Shown in pieces: positions 26,604 to 34,902 of a stretch of 58,440 nt of DNA. Made by a program: the position numbers and the translations under genes. The notes under the pieces are model-generated. The model searched no databases and was not told the origin of the DNA. It saw only the letters and a program-made list of their open reading frames with translations. The stretch covers positions 1 through 58,440 of the forward strand of contig JAUYMU010000019.1 in NCBI GenBank assembly GCA_030698405.1. Direction: 5' to 3'. Source of the stretch: Bacteroidota bacterium (GTDB lineage: Bacteria > Bacteroidota > Bacteroidia > Bacteroidales > Prolixibacteraceae). Within the stretch, counting starts at the first letter, position 1, and each line of letters begins with the position of its first letter.

Positions 26604-27488
26604 ATGAACGCATTCGTATTTCCAGGACAAGGCGCACAATACCCCGGAATGGGGAAGGATCTCTACGAAAAATCGCCGGTAGCAAAAGAGCTTTTCGAAA
26701 AGGCCAACGAAATCTTAGGTTTCCGTATTACAGACATCATGTTTGAAGGTACTGAAGAAGATTTACGACAGACCAAAGTTACCCAACCTGCCATTTTTTT
26801 ACATTCAGTTTTGCTAGCAAAAACACTCGGAAATTTCAATCCTGAAATGGTTGCCGGACACTCTTTGGGAGAATTTTCAGCATTGGTTGCCAACGGGGCA
26901 TTGAGTTTTGAAGATGGTTTGCGACTGGTTTCGAAGCGGGCTCAGGCAATGCAAAAAGCATGTGAGGCTGAACCTTCAACCATGGCTGCCATTGTTGGGC
27001 TGGACGATGAAATTGTTGAAGAAGTTTGCGCTTCTATTGACGATGTTGTGGTTCCTGCCAATTACAATTGTCCCGGCCAGTTGGTTATTTCCGGTTCATT
27101 TTCAGGAATCGACAAAGCTTGCGAAGCAATGACTGCCCGTGGCGCCAAACGTGCGTTAAAGTTGTCAGTTGGCGGCGCTTTCCACTCCCCACTGATGGAA
27201 CCTGCCCGCGAAGAACTGGCTGCTGCCATTGAGGCAACTCCATTCTCAACTCCGGTTTGTCCGATTTACCAAAATGTAAATGCTGCTCCAACTTCTGATC
27301 CTGACGTAATCAAACAAAACCTGATTTCGCAGTTGACAGCTCCTGTTCGCTGGACCCAAACAGCCAGAAACATGATTGCTGACGGCGCTACTTTATTTAC
27401 AGAAATTGGCCCCGGAAAAGTACTTCAGGGATTGATTAAAAAAGTGGATAAAAATGCTGAAGTATCTGGTGTACAGAGCTTTGAATAG
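26604..27488 (+). CDS. fabD: Malonyl-CoA:ACP transacylase
   Basis: 294 residues from ATG 26604. The 26 codons upstream in frame overlap the promoter and are unlike the family. Hallmarks: FPGQGAQYPGMG (7-17), the nucleophile elbow GHSLGE with Ser87, and GGAFHSPLM with His194. The enzyme moves malonyl from CoA to acyl-carrier protein to start fatty-acid elongation. It is monocistronic, with a promoter and a terminator. The last 178 bp are repeated at 28206-28383, downstream of a two-gene DUF4160/DUF2442 module. Confidence 0.96.
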   Translation: MNAFVFPGQGAQYPGMGKDLYEKSPVAKELFEKANEILGFRITDIMFEGTEEDLRQTKVTQPAIFLHSVLLAKTLGNFNPEMVAGHSLGEFSALVANGALSFEDGLRLVSKRAQAMQKACEAEPSTMAAIVGLDDEIVEEVCASIDDVVVPANYNCPGQLVISGSFSGIDKACEAMTARGAKRALKLSVGGAFHSPLMEPAREELAAAIEATPFSTPVCPIYQNVNAAPTSDPDVIKQNLISQLTAPVRWTQTARNMIADGATLFTEIGPGKVLQGLIKKVDKNAEVSGVQSFE

Positions 27489-27525
27489 ATTTCAGAAAAG
27501 ATATTAGACTTTAGATATTGGATAA

Positions 27526-27557
27526 ATAACTGCCGGCTGGATGCTGGCAGTTATTGT
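27526..27557 (+). terminator. Terminator of fabD
   Basis: A 12-bp stem (ATAACTGCCGGC / GCTGGCAGTTAT, one wobble) with a 5-nt loop, followed by TGTTTGG. It lies 38 bp after the fabD stop. It also lies just beyond the DUF2442 3' end on the other strand. Confidence 0.65.
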
Positions 27558-27582
27558 TTGGAGGAAGTATGAAATTTGAAAA

Positions 27583-27804
27583 TCAGCAATAATAAAGCGT
27601 ATCTGCACTCAATTCCTGATCGTTTGGCCAAGAAATAAAATAGCCATTATTTTTCACAAGCTGAAAATAACCAGGATCTTTTAATTGTGAAAAGATACCC
27701 TTTTCAATGAATGATGCAAGATCTACTGATTTAGTTTTTCCGTCTGAAAACTCCACCCAAAGGCAGTTTTCACCGGAAACCTGGATATTCTTAATCGTGT
27801 TCAT
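27583..27804 (-). CDS. DUF2442 family protein
   Basis: 73 residues (MNTIKNIQVSGENCLWVEFS...). LWVEFSDGKTKSVDLASFI followed by GIFSQLKDPGYFQLVKNNGYFISWPND and ELSADTLYY is the DUF2442 pattern. Its ATG overlaps the DUF4160 stop by one base (TAATG), so the pair is coupled. DUF4160/DUF2442 pairs recur in many bacteria with toxin-antitoxin-like gene order; a mode of action is not established. Confidence 0.88.
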   Translation of the reverse strand: MNTIKNIQVSGENCLWVEFSDGKTKSVDLASFIEKGIFSQLKDPGYFQLVKNNGYFISWPNDQELSADTLYYC

Positions 27805-28073
27805 TATTCAAGTGGTTTAATTTTAAATGTTTCTTCCCCTTCAGTTGCCAGCTTCCAGTCAGCCATTAATTCATCCCGATGAATTTCTATCCAGGCCTGA
27901 ACAAGTCTCAATTTTCTGGATGGCAAATTACCTGCTAATACTTCTGCTGATTCAATATCAATAACTGCCACATCTCTCTGGTATTCTACATGAACATGTG
28001 GCAGGTTATGTTTCTTGTCATCGAAATGAAACATCCGAACGATTATTCCATAAAACATTGATATGACAGGCAT
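27804..28073 (-). CDS. DUF4160 family protein
   Basis: 89 residues. It shows the DUF4160 signature: MPVISMFYGIIVRMFHFDDK, NLPHVHVEYQRDVAVIDIES, and a C-terminal RKLRLVQAWIEIHRDELMAD. It is the first gene of the coupled DUF4160-DUF2442 module. The module lies antisense between fabD and a duplicated fabD 3' end. Confidence 0.9.
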   Translation of the reverse strand: MPVISMFYGIIVRMFHFDDKKHNLPHVHVEYQRDVAVIDIESAEVLAGNLPSRKLRLVQAWIEIHRDELMADWKLATEGEETFKIKPLE

Positions 28074-28205
28074 AATTTTTTTTTGACAAATTTAGAAAAT
28101 AATCCCTAGGAATGTAATAATTTGAACTTCTACAATGCAAAAAAAATGATTTCCACCCCTTTTATGGATGGCATGAAAATCGCCGACAAGCAATTCTTAA
28201 GTGCT

Positions 28206-28383
28206 CAAACAAAACCAGATTTCGCAATTAAGAGCTCCGGTTAGGTGGACACAAACAGCCAAAAACATGATTGCTGACGGCGCAACTTTATTTACAGAAA
28301 TTGGCCCCGGAAAAGTACTTCAGGGATTAATTAAAAAAGTGGATAAAAATGCTGAAGTGGCTGGTGTAAATAGCTTTGAATAA
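28206..28383 (+). pseudogene. Duplicated 3' end of fabD
   Basis: This stretch aligns without gaps to the last 178 bp of fabD (offset 895 bp). I count about 16 mismatches (roughly 91% identity), with changes concentrated at the 5' side. It translates as QNQISQLRAPVRWTQTAKNM to the end, with a fabD-type ending (VNSFE). There is no start codon or upstream fabD body. An adjacent stretch at 28148-28200 encodes STPFMDG in another frame, faintly like the SPLME motif of FabD, so the remnant may be longer and frameshifted. It is followed by its own terminator-like stem near 28440-28470. Confidence 0.85.
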
Positions 28384-28490
28384 TGATTTTAGTCAGGGGC
28401 CCACTTTAAATGGAACTCTGACTCTCTTATAATGTTAGACTGTCGGAGAAATACCGGCGGTTTTTGTTTTTAAGAAGTTCATTATTTATA

Positions 28491-28513
28491 TAATTATTCA
28501 AATTGAATAATTA
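28491..28513. repeat. A/T-rich perfect palindrome
   Basis: TAATTATTCAA, one central A, TTGAATAATTA: 11-bp arms, no mismatch. It lies 3 bp past the stop of the minus-strand nucleotidyltransferase. There is no T-run after it in the direction of that gene, so it is not a clear terminator. Confidence 0.5.
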
Positions 28514-28516
28514 GTG

Positions 28517-28963
28517 CTATTTATCATTGAGATTATCCAAGTCAGCCAGATCCTGTGGGCGACCAGAAGCCAATTTGTTCATTCGTAGATTTTTAAGGTC
28601 AATGAAATTAATCTCAAGACCGTCCGCTTCTATCGTGATTTTCGATTGGTAGGTCGATTCAAATTCAATGCCGTCACAAGACATGACCAAATCAATTCGG
28701 TTGGGTGGGTATCCCAATTGTATGAAATTTTCCGGATTCAGAAAATCTTCCCGTTTCAAACCCATTGAACCGAAACCAAATTGGTTAAGAGCAGTGAGTA
28801 CATGTTCTGCATTCTCTTCAGAAACTAAAATCCATATATCCAAATCTTTAGTATATCGGGGATATCCATGAAAACCAACTGCATAACCACCAACAATCAG
28901 GTATTGAACCTTGTTAGCGTTTAATAATTCGATAAACTCTCTGAAATCCTTGTTCAGTACCAT
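28517..28963 (-). CDS. Nucleotidyltransferase-fold protein (DUF6036-like)
   Basis: 148 residues from ATG 28963, preferred because the 12 upstream in-frame residues do not match the family. The core is YLIVGGYAVGFHGYPRYTKD with Gly25-Gly26, Asp40 and Asp42 (TKDLDIW), and third acidic Asp91 (RIDLVMS). The tail MNKLASGRPQDLADLDNL is characteristic of this clade. Its start lies inside the 3' end of the 65-residue upstream gene (50-bp overlap), so both are translated from one message. Likely a toxin-antitoxin-type or regulatory module; the substrate is unknown. Confidence 0.88.
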   Translation of the reverse strand: MVLNKDFREFIELLNANKVQYLIVGGYAVGFHGYPRYTKDLDIWILVSEENAEHVLTALNQFGFGSMGLKREDFLNPENFIQLGYPPNRIDLVMSCDGIEFESTYQSKITIEADGLEINFIDLKNLRMNKLASGRPQDLADLDNLNDK

Positions 28964-29111
28964 ATTTCCAGATGTTATATTCCTGCCTGATTTGTTCAAT
29001 AGTAGCTAATCGAAAAAGAAATGGCTTCGACTGCCAGAAGGCAAAGTCATTCCCTTGTTCTTTTATTTTTCCCTTGCGAATAAAGCTTCTATTTACAATA
29101 TCTTGTTCCAT
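28914..29111 (-). CDS. Conserved small partner of the nucleotidyltransferase
   Basis: 65 residues (MEQDIVNRSFIRKGKIKEQG..., ending GFQRVYRIIKR). The central part FAFWQSKPFLFRLATIEQIR and EYNIWKYG match short Bacteroidota proteins that I know from in front of this type of nucleotidyltransferase. It is basic and helical. It overlaps the downstream gene by 50 bp. An antitoxin or adaptor role is inferred from the conserved pairing. Confidence 0.7.
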   Translation of the reverse strand: MEQDIVNRSFIRKGKIKEQGNDFAFWQSKPFLFRLATIEQIRQEYNIWKYGTEQGFQRVYRIIKR

Positions 29112-29192
29112 TTCAATGTTTCTGAGTAAAGTAAAATTAACAAAAATGCACGAATAGCACTGACAAAGTGCAGTTATTTTTACTTTGGCATC

Positions 29193-29647
29193 TCAATCTA
29201 ATAAAATTGGAAAATCTTTATAAAACCGGAATAGGCCTATTGTTTCAACCCTTAGTTTTATCCTGACAAAGTTCTTCATTTCAATATCCATTAATTCACC
29301 CATACCTTGTAGCAAGCCTTTGTCGCTCATTGATTCGAGTTTATCGATGCATTTTTGCAAGTAATCTGCATATTTCATTCCCATTCTGGATTCAATAATT
29401 GCCTTATTCACAGTGGTTTGATTTTGCATGAAGAACCAGCAATCAAAAATATCCCGGTTTGTGACTGCATTCCGGTCGAGTAATGCACACAGCTTGTGAG
29501 CGAACATATCAGCTTGTACCATTACCTTCATGTTGATTCCGAGCAAGTTCTTTATTTCGTATCGGTTATCAAACAAACGATTGGTAATTTCAACTTATCT
29601 TTAAGTATCTGAACCAGATAGAATTTGTGCCTGTTTATATCAATCAT
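29193..29647 (-). pseudogene. abiEii: AbiEii toxin gene with deleted nucleotidyltransferase core
   Basis: The gene starts at ATG 29647, overlapping the abiEi stop, and reads MIDINRHKFYLVQILKDKLK, the normal AbiEii N-terminus. It then runs out of frame. The downstream half (NRLFDNRYEIKNLLGINMKV ... FVRIKLRVETIGLFRFYKDF) is the family C-terminus in a different frame. What is missing between them is about 100 codons containing the GG-T-AL and DLDF catalytic motifs. Total length is 455 bp, against roughly 750 bp expected. An internal deletion plus frameshift has therefore removed the catalytic domain. The C-terminal part still forms a 127-codon open frame from a TTG, possibly expressed. Confidence 0.85.
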
Positions 29648-30227
29648 TCGTCAGTAATTTTTTTACCCGCTCAGTCAATACTTTTGATTGATAGAGTGGT
29701 AAAAGTTTATACACGAGTTCTCTATTTAAAGGATTCAGATTGTCAAAATAATAATCTGATTTAAGGTAGAGTGCATCTAAAAACGCCCTTTCAGGAGTGG
29801 CTATATTAATTTGATTGTCCTTTCTAGTAATTCCGGAAGTATTCACCAATAATTCCCCCTTTATTTTTCGAAACTGGTAAGAGCGGTTTTCTACATCAAT
29901 ATTCCGGCTCAAATAGCTGATTGCGGTTATTGTGGAATCAAATTGAAATACCATTCCTTCCATTTGAAAAACCGTTTCCAACGAGATATAAGAAGGTGTA
30001 TATATTGTACATGCAAGTTCTTCAGGGTTATAGTCCGGCTTTGTATATATTCCTTTGCGTGGGTTCTGCAACTTTCCTGTGCGAACATAGTAATTCAATT
30101 TCTTGTTGAGAGATTCGAAACTGGTCTCGCCGGTAAGCATAGCAATGTCTTTAAGGCGAAATACCGTTCGAATATCTTTGTAAACGGTAAGAACTAAATC
30201 ACTTTTGATGTTTTGTGAACCAATCAT
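29640..30227 (-). CDS. abiEi: AbiEi antitoxin/transcriptional regulator
   Basis: 195 residues. An N-terminal winged-helix part (TVFRLKDIAMLTGETSFESL, LNYYVRTGKLQNPRKGIYTK) is followed by the AbiEi antitoxin domain (YTPSYISLETVFQMEGMVFQ, INIATPERAFLDALYL). In type IV AbiE systems this protein represses its own operon and counteracts the AbiEii nucleotidyltransferase. Here the antitoxin frame is intact while the adjacent toxin is broken, so it may persist only as a repressor. Its stop overlaps the abiEii start. Confidence 0.88.
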   Translation of the reverse strand: MIGSQNIKSDLVLTVYKDIRTVFRLKDIAMLTGETSFESLNKKLNYYVRTGKLQNPRKGIYTKPDYNPEELACTIYTPSYISLETVFQMEGMVFQFDSTITAISYLSRNIDVENRSYQFRKIKGELLVNTSGITRKDNQINIATPERAFLDALYLKSDYYFDNLNPLNRELVYKLLPLYQSKVLTERVKKLLTND

Positions 30228-30362
30228 CCGAATTATTTGTATTTTTAGTTCACGAAAATAAGATAACTAATCTGAAAGTGCAAGTTTTAAGGATAAAAAG
30301 CTTTAATCATTCATTCATCTTATGGTCAGGATTTCACTTCAAATGAATCCCTGATTTAGCAC

Positions 30363-30788
30363 TCAATCAATTTTCAAAACTTCAGCATTAAACTCTTCCA
30401 AAATCAACTGATGGTCAAAAGCTAAGTCCGGAAGTTGGTCAATAGGGAACCATTGTGCTTTTGCAGCATCGTCGCCGGCAAGGGCGATGATTTCATTTTC
30501 AGTAAAAGCATAGAAAATAACCGAAATTGTCCGGTGGCGCGGGTCACGGTCAACAGCTCCGAAAGCCTTAAATTGTTTCAATTCTGAGATCCTGATTCCG
30601 GTTTCCTCTTCCAACTCGCGCATGCAAGCAGTTTCGAGCGGCTCTTCCATGTCGATGAAACCTCCCGGAAGCGCCCATTTTTCCTTAAAAGGTTCGCGAC
30701 CACGTTCGATCAGCAAAACCGAATTTTGTTTACTGATCAAAATAGCATCAACAGTAACGGCAGGGCGGGGGTAGGAGTAGGAGTACAT
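30363..30788 (-). CDS. NUDIX hydrolase
   Basis: 141 residues with a complete Nudix box starting at GGFIDMEEPLETACMRELEE and continuing ETGI (G-x5-E-x7-REUxEExGU). The upstream PRPAVTVDAILI and RGREPFKEKWALPGG and the downstream FGAVDRDPRHRTISVIFYAF resemble ADP-ribose pyrophosphatase-like NUDIX proteins. It would hydrolyse a nucleoside diphosphate derivative; the exact substrate is unknown. A run of five 10-bp repeats lies just upstream. Confidence 0.9.
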   Translation of the reverse strand: MYSYSYPRPAVTVDAILISKQNSVLLIERGREPFKEKWALPGGFIDMEEPLETACMRELEEETGIRISELKQFKAFGAVDRDPRHRTISVIFYAFTENEIIALAGDDAAKAQWFPIDQLPDLAFDHQLILEEFNAEVLKID

Positions 30789-30813
30789 ATAGTTTCAGGT
30801 TTCAGAATGTAGA

Positions 30814-30863
30814 GTCATTTATGGTCATTGATTGTCATTGATAGTCATTGATAGTCATTTAAT
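30814..30863. repeat. Five tandem 10-bp units (GTCATTGATA-like)
   Basis: The units are GTCATTTATG, GTCATTGATT, GTCATTGATA, GTCATTGATA and GTCATTTAAT, in register every 10 bp, starting 26 bp upstream of the NUDIX start codon. Inverted fragments of the same word (AATGACAATGAATGAC) follow near 30905. The spacing is close to one helical turn. Confidence 0.75.
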
Positions 30864-30986
30864 TGTCATTATCGTTTTCAGTAGAAAAAACAGACGCGAA
30901 GCAAATGACAATGAATGACGTGAAACAATTGACTAAATATTCTCAACTGCCTACTGTGACTGATCACTCATCACTTTGCCTGCACC

Positions 30987-31775
30987 TCAATCCTTAATGA
31001 TCCTCTTCATCACCCTCATCTGATGGGTATATCTTTTTGTATCGACATTGAAAATTCCAAACTGGTCAACATTGTCGATGCGGACTTTACCTGAGGCGTG
31101 TATAATTTTACGCTTTTCCCAGATAATTCCAACATGCACAATTTGCCCTTCATCATTGTCGAAAAAAGCCAAATCGCCTGGGCGGGCTTCTTCCACAAAA
31201 CTGATAGCTGTTCCACAGTGAACCTGCTTGCTTGCATCGCGGGGCAATGCAATGCCAATCATTTTATAAATAATCTGGGTAAATCCTGAACAATCGATAC
31301 CAAGAGGAGATCGGCCTCCCCATAAATAGGGGGCATTAAAGTATTTTAAAGCCTGGTCAATCATTGTTTTGCGAATATTTGCAGGCTTTCTGTAAGTATA
31401 ATTTCCGGTATGACGAAAAATTTCCTGCTGAATCGAAAATTCTTTCAGGTAAGGACGCCAGAAAGGAAGAGTGCTTCCGGCAACAATCATCATTGTTTGT
31501 TCTGCATTTACCGGAATGATGTTAAAAATATCAGTTGACACAGCAAAAGGAGCCTGTTCAATCTTCTGGTAATTTTTTTCAGTCAGAGGAGTGATCATTT
31601 TCATGTCAACCCAACCATCATAACCATCGAAAGCCAATTTTACATGCGCCCACCCAAGCATTATTTCATTCACAACGAAATGTTCGCCATATAAAATCTG
31701 GGTGATCATTTCACTTTGTTCTGAAGGTTCTTTTCGCACTGGTATGATGCTTAACCCGGAAATGCCGTAATTCAT
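30987..31775 (-). CDS. NlpC/P60 family peptidoglycan hydrolase with SH3-type domains
   Basis: 262 residues. The N-terminal 120 residues form SH3-like modules (IIPVRKEPSEQSEMITQILY, YDGWVDMKMI). The catalytic domain starts near 135: MIDQALKYFNAPYLWGGRSP, LGIDCSGFTQ with Cys162, VHVGI with His214 and IIHASG with His226. This is the gamma-D-Glu-diaminopimelate endopeptidase fold. No signal peptide is apparent, as in the cytoplasmic muropeptide-recycling members of Bacteroidota, so a recycling role is likely. Confidence 0.9.
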   Translation of the reverse strand: MNYGISGLSIIPVRKEPSEQSEMITQILYGEHFVVNEIMLGWAHVKLAFDGYDGWVDMKMITPLTEKNYQKIEQAPFAVSTDIFNIIPVNAEQTMMIVAGSTLPFWRPYLKEFSIQQEIFRHTGNYTYRKPANIRKTMIDQALKYFNAPYLWGGRSPLGIDCSGFTQIIYKMIGIALPRDASKQVHCGTAISFVEEARPGDLAFFDNDEGQIVHVGIIWEKRKIIHASGKVRIDNVDQFGIFNVDTKRYTHQMRVMKRIIKD

Positions 31776-31938
31776 GAGTGGTTTATTTATTTATTCAGGA
31801 AAATTGGCGACAGCACTTCAGGTTTCCCACTTATTGCTGTTTATGCTTGTTTCCCGAAGATTTTATTAATTTTAGTTTTTCAAAGATAGAACTTAACAGT
31901 TACTTTCTAAATTGCAAAGGTTTTAAATACCATTATTT

Positions 31939-34002
31939 ATGAAAAAATATTTTACCAGTCTTGTTCAGTCTTATCATTGGTTTTTCCTTTCAATGGTTTT
32001 TGTCATTGGCATCGGATTGATTTTTTTAATATTCCCAGGTGAAAGCCGCTTCAAATACGAATTTCAGAAGGGAAGCCCGTGGCGGCACGAAACGCTGATC
32101 GCTCCTTTCGACTTTGCTATTATGAAAACGGAAGCCGAAATAAAGACAGAAAACGACTCTTTATTAAAAAAATACAGGCCGTATTTTACATTCGACACCT
32201 TGGTTGGTCGTTCCGCAATCAACGAATTTTCAGTAGCGATTTCAAAATTTACCGAAAGTGATGAAAAAATAAAGTCATCAGACCTGTTTAAGGAATTACC
32301 GGGTATTTTAGATAAAATATATAAAACCGGTATTTTACAACAATCTACTGATTCGTATAAAGAACTCGCCGGGAAATCAGAAATCATGGTTATTAAAGGG
32401 CAAAAGGCGATCAAAACGCCTGTTGATCAATTGTTTTCAATTAAAACTGCCTATACGAAACTGAATGATACGATTCGCACTTTAACAGGCAAACTCTATC
32501 CTGATTTTTTAAAGTCCATTAATATCAGCGATTTTGTTGTTGAAAACCTTTATTATGACGAGCAGCTTAACCGAAACGAGAAGAAGCAACTGCTCGATAA
32601 ACTTTCAGCCACAAAAGGAATGGTTCAGGCTGGCGAGCGGATCATTTTTCAGGGCGACCTGGTGGGGCAGGAAAAATACATGATTCTTGAGTCGCTGAAA
32701 AAAACCTATGAAACAAAAAGGGGTGATAACATCGAATATTTTCTGGTAATAGCAGGCCGTCTTCTTATCATTTCAATTTTCATCGTGATGATGTTTCTCT
32801 ATTTGCTTTTTTACCGTCGCGACATTTTCGACCACAAACGAAAATTCACCTTCATTTTCATGATGATTGTTTTGATGGTTTTTATGGCCGGATTTGCTAC
32901 AAATGTAAAAGCTATAAACATTTATATGGTTCCGATGGCCATATTACCTATTCTTGTGCGTATATTTTTTGATTCGCGAACGGCCATTTTTTCACTGATG
33001 ATTACAACGCTGCTCATTGGTTTTTTTGCACCTAACAGTTACGAATACATTATTCTTCAGATGGTTGCAGGAGTTATTGCCGTTTTTAGCCTGAATAAAT
33101 TACACAAACGTTCGCACATTGTTTTTTCGGCGCTTTGGGTATTTCTTACCTATTCAATCGTTTACCTCGCCATGGCCATGGTTCAGGAAGGCAATCTGGA
33201 TACCATCAATTGGATAGCCCTTGAATGGTTTGCTGTAAGCAGTATTTTCATTTTTATTTCATATCCGCTGATCTATATTTTCGAGAAAATTTTTGGTTTT
33301 GTATCAGATGTTACGCTGATTGAACTTTCGGATACCAACCAACCTTTGCTTCGGAAGCTTGCCGAAGAGGCGCCCGGTACTTTCCAGCACTCCATTCAAA
33401 TTGCCAATCTGGCTGAAGCTGTAATCCACAAAATCGGAGGAAATCCCTTCCTGGTCAGGGCTGGTGCACTTTATCATGATATTGGAAAAACCTTCGATCC
33501 TGAATTTTTCATCGAAAACCAGGCAGTTGGAATGAATCCGCACGACCAGATTGATCATTTGAAAAGTTCAGCAATTATTATCGACCATGTAGCAAACGGC
33601 GTTAAGCTTGCACGTAAATATGGTTTGCCCGAAATTCTGATATCATTTATCGAAACACACCACGGAACTACGCAAACCGACTATTTTTATAAAATGTATC
33701 AAATAGAAAATCCGAAGGAAGATGTAGATCGAAATATGTTTACCTATCCGGGGCCATTGCCGCAGAACAAAGAAACAGCCGTTCTGATGCTGATCGATGG
33801 AATTGAAGCTGCAACCCGCAGTCTGAAAGAAAAATCGGTTGACAATATTCGTGAAGTGATCGAAAAGATGGTGGAACAAAAAATTCAATCGAACCAATTG
33901 ATCAATGCCGATCTGACACTCAGGGAAATCACCATACTAAAAGTTACCTTGCTCGAAAAACTTGTCAACATTTATCATGTTCGGATAGAGTACCCGAAGT
34001 GA
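31939..34002 (+). CDS. 7TM-HD family phosphodiesterase (PgpH/YqfF-like)
   Basis: 687 residues. A first membrane helix (about 15-32) is followed by a large extracytoplasmic 7TMR-HDED domain (about 45-265), a block of transmembrane helices (about 270-470), and a cytoplasmic HD domain. The HD domain shows PGTFQHSIQIANLAEAV, ALYHDIGK (His513-Asp514) and FIETHHGT (His574-His575). PgpH-type proteins degrade cyclic di-AMP, and the metal-binding residues are intact here. It stands alone after a ~160-bp upstream region. Confidence 0.9.
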   Translation: MKKYFTSLVQSYHWFFLSMVFVIGIGLIFLIFPGESRFKYEFQKGSPWRHETLIAPFDFAIMKTEAEIKTENDSLLKKYRPYFTFDTLVGRSAINEFSVAISKFTESDEKIKSSDLFKELPGILDKIYKTGILQQSTDSYKELAGKSEIMVIKGQKAIKTPVDQLFSIKTAYTKLNDTIRTLTGKLYPDFLKSINISDFVVENLYYDEQLNRNEKKQLLDKLSATKGMVQAGERIIFQGDLVGQEKYMILESLKKTYETKRGDNIEYFLVIAGRLLIISIFIVMMFLYLLFYRRDIFDHKRKFTFIFMMIVLMVFMAGFATNVKAINIYMVPMAILPILVRIFFDSRTAIFSLMITTLLIGFFAPNSYEYIILQMVAGVIAVFSLNKLHKRSHIVFSALWVFLTYSIVYLAMAMVQEGNLDTINWIALEWFAVSSIFIFISYPLIYIFEKIFGFVSDVTLIELSDTNQPLLRKLAEEAPGTFQHSIQIANLAEAVIHKIGGNPFLVRAGALYHDIGKTFDPEFFIENQAVGMNPHDQIDHLKSSAIIIDHVANGVKLARKYGLPEILISFIETHHGTTQTDYFYKMYQIENPKEDVDRNMFTYPGPLPQNKETAVLMLIDGIEAATRSLKEKSVDNIREVIEKMVEQKIQSNQLINADLTLREITILKVTLLEKLVNIYHVRIEYPK

Positions 34003-34125
34003 GTTTCAAGTTCCATGTTCAAAGTTTCAAGTTATCCTGTCTTTGAATATTGGATATTGGTTGTTGGATTTTTTTCCTTGTTTCTAGTTCCTTGTTTCTT
34101 ATTCGATATTTTTTAGGTCTTCAAA
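34003..34125. repeat. Left flank repeat block (inverted relative to 34903-35039)
   Basis: Contains GAGTTTCAAGTTCC, GTTCAAAGTTTCAAG, GAATATTGGATATTGGTT and TTGTTTCTTATTCGATATT. Each word recurs in reverse complement in the block after the methyltransferase. The first word also occurs between the tRNA-Gly and tRNA-Tyr genes near 3419. Confidence 0.65.
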
Positions 34126-34167
34126 TTGAATAATTACAGAATTGTCTCATTTTCAAATTGCTTTTTT

Positions 34168-34902
34168 ATGTCCGAACATTTTTACACCAGTATTTCAAAA
34201 TACTACCAGCAAATTTTCCCTTTTAATCCGGCGCAGATTAGTTTTTTAAAACAAGTTTTGCCATACAACGGGGCAAAAGTGCTGGACGTTGGTTGCGCCA
34301 CCGGCGAATTATCGTTTGCGCTCACCCGGTTCGGTTTCCCGATATGGTCATTCGATTTCGATGCCGAAATGATTGAAATTGCCCAAAATGCAAAAGAGGA
34401 AGATACGATGTTCCCGGTTTTTGAGCAGTTGGATATGTGTCTCATCGGAGAACATTATCCCAAATCATTTTTTAATACCATTATTTGCTTCGGAAATACA
34501 CTCGTCCATTTACTAACTGACGACGATATCCTGAAATTTGCAAAAGGCGCATATAAACTACTTTCTCCTGAAGGCAAACTCACCATCCGGATTTTAAACT
34601 ATCAGTTTATTCTTGACGATCAAATCAAATCACTTCCTTTAATTGACAATGAACACATCTCCTTCGAGCGCAATTATACGTTTGACGAAGGTTCTGATTT
34701 GATTGATTTCAATACCAAATTGACAGTAAAATCAACCGGTCAGGAAATTATAAATTCGGTGAAACTGTATGCAATCAGGCAAAATAAACTTCAGGAATTG
34801 CTGGAAGAAGCAGGATTCGGATCATTCGAATACTTCGGAAACTTTAAATCTGAACCACTGACAAATAACAGTTTGCCGTTAATAGTAACCTGTCAGAAAT
34901 AA
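34168..34902 (+). CDS. Class I SAM-dependent methyltransferase
   Basis: 244 residues from ATG 34168; a TTG 14 codons upstream lies within the repeat block. Motif I is VLDVGCATGE (38-47), followed by SFDFDAEMIEIAQNA (motif II acidic residue) and the post-motif region FNTIICFGNTLVHLL and LLSPEGKLTIRIL. A Rossmann-fold small-molecule or lipid methyltransferase is likely; the substrate is unknown. The gene is framed by two inverted blocks of low-complexity repeats. Confidence 0.85.
   Translation: MSEHFYTSISKYYQQIFPFNPAQISFLKQVLPYNGAKVLDVGCATGELSFALTRFGFPIWSFDFDAEMIEIAQNAKEEDTMFPVFEQLDMCLIGEHYPKSFFNTIICFGNTLVHLLTDDDILKFAKGAYKLLSPEGKLTIRILNYQFILDDQIKSLPLIDNEHISFERNYTFDEGSDLIDFNTKLTVKSTGQEIINSVKLYAIRQNKLQELLEEAGFGSFEYFGNFKSEPLTNNSLPLIVTCQK

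Noticed and set aside
28201-28383. 60-codon ORF as an independent gene
   Set aside because: It is a duplicated fabD 3' end with no catalytic residues; listed as a pseudogene.
30814-30863. Coding minisatellite
   Set aside because: A 10-bp period is not a multiple of three and the region is just upstream of a gene start.
31776-31938. Riboswitch or leader RNA before the 7TM-HD phosphodiesterase
   Set aside because: I looked for a conserved c-di-AMP (ydaO-type) or other leader fold and saw only A/T-rich sequence without long stems.
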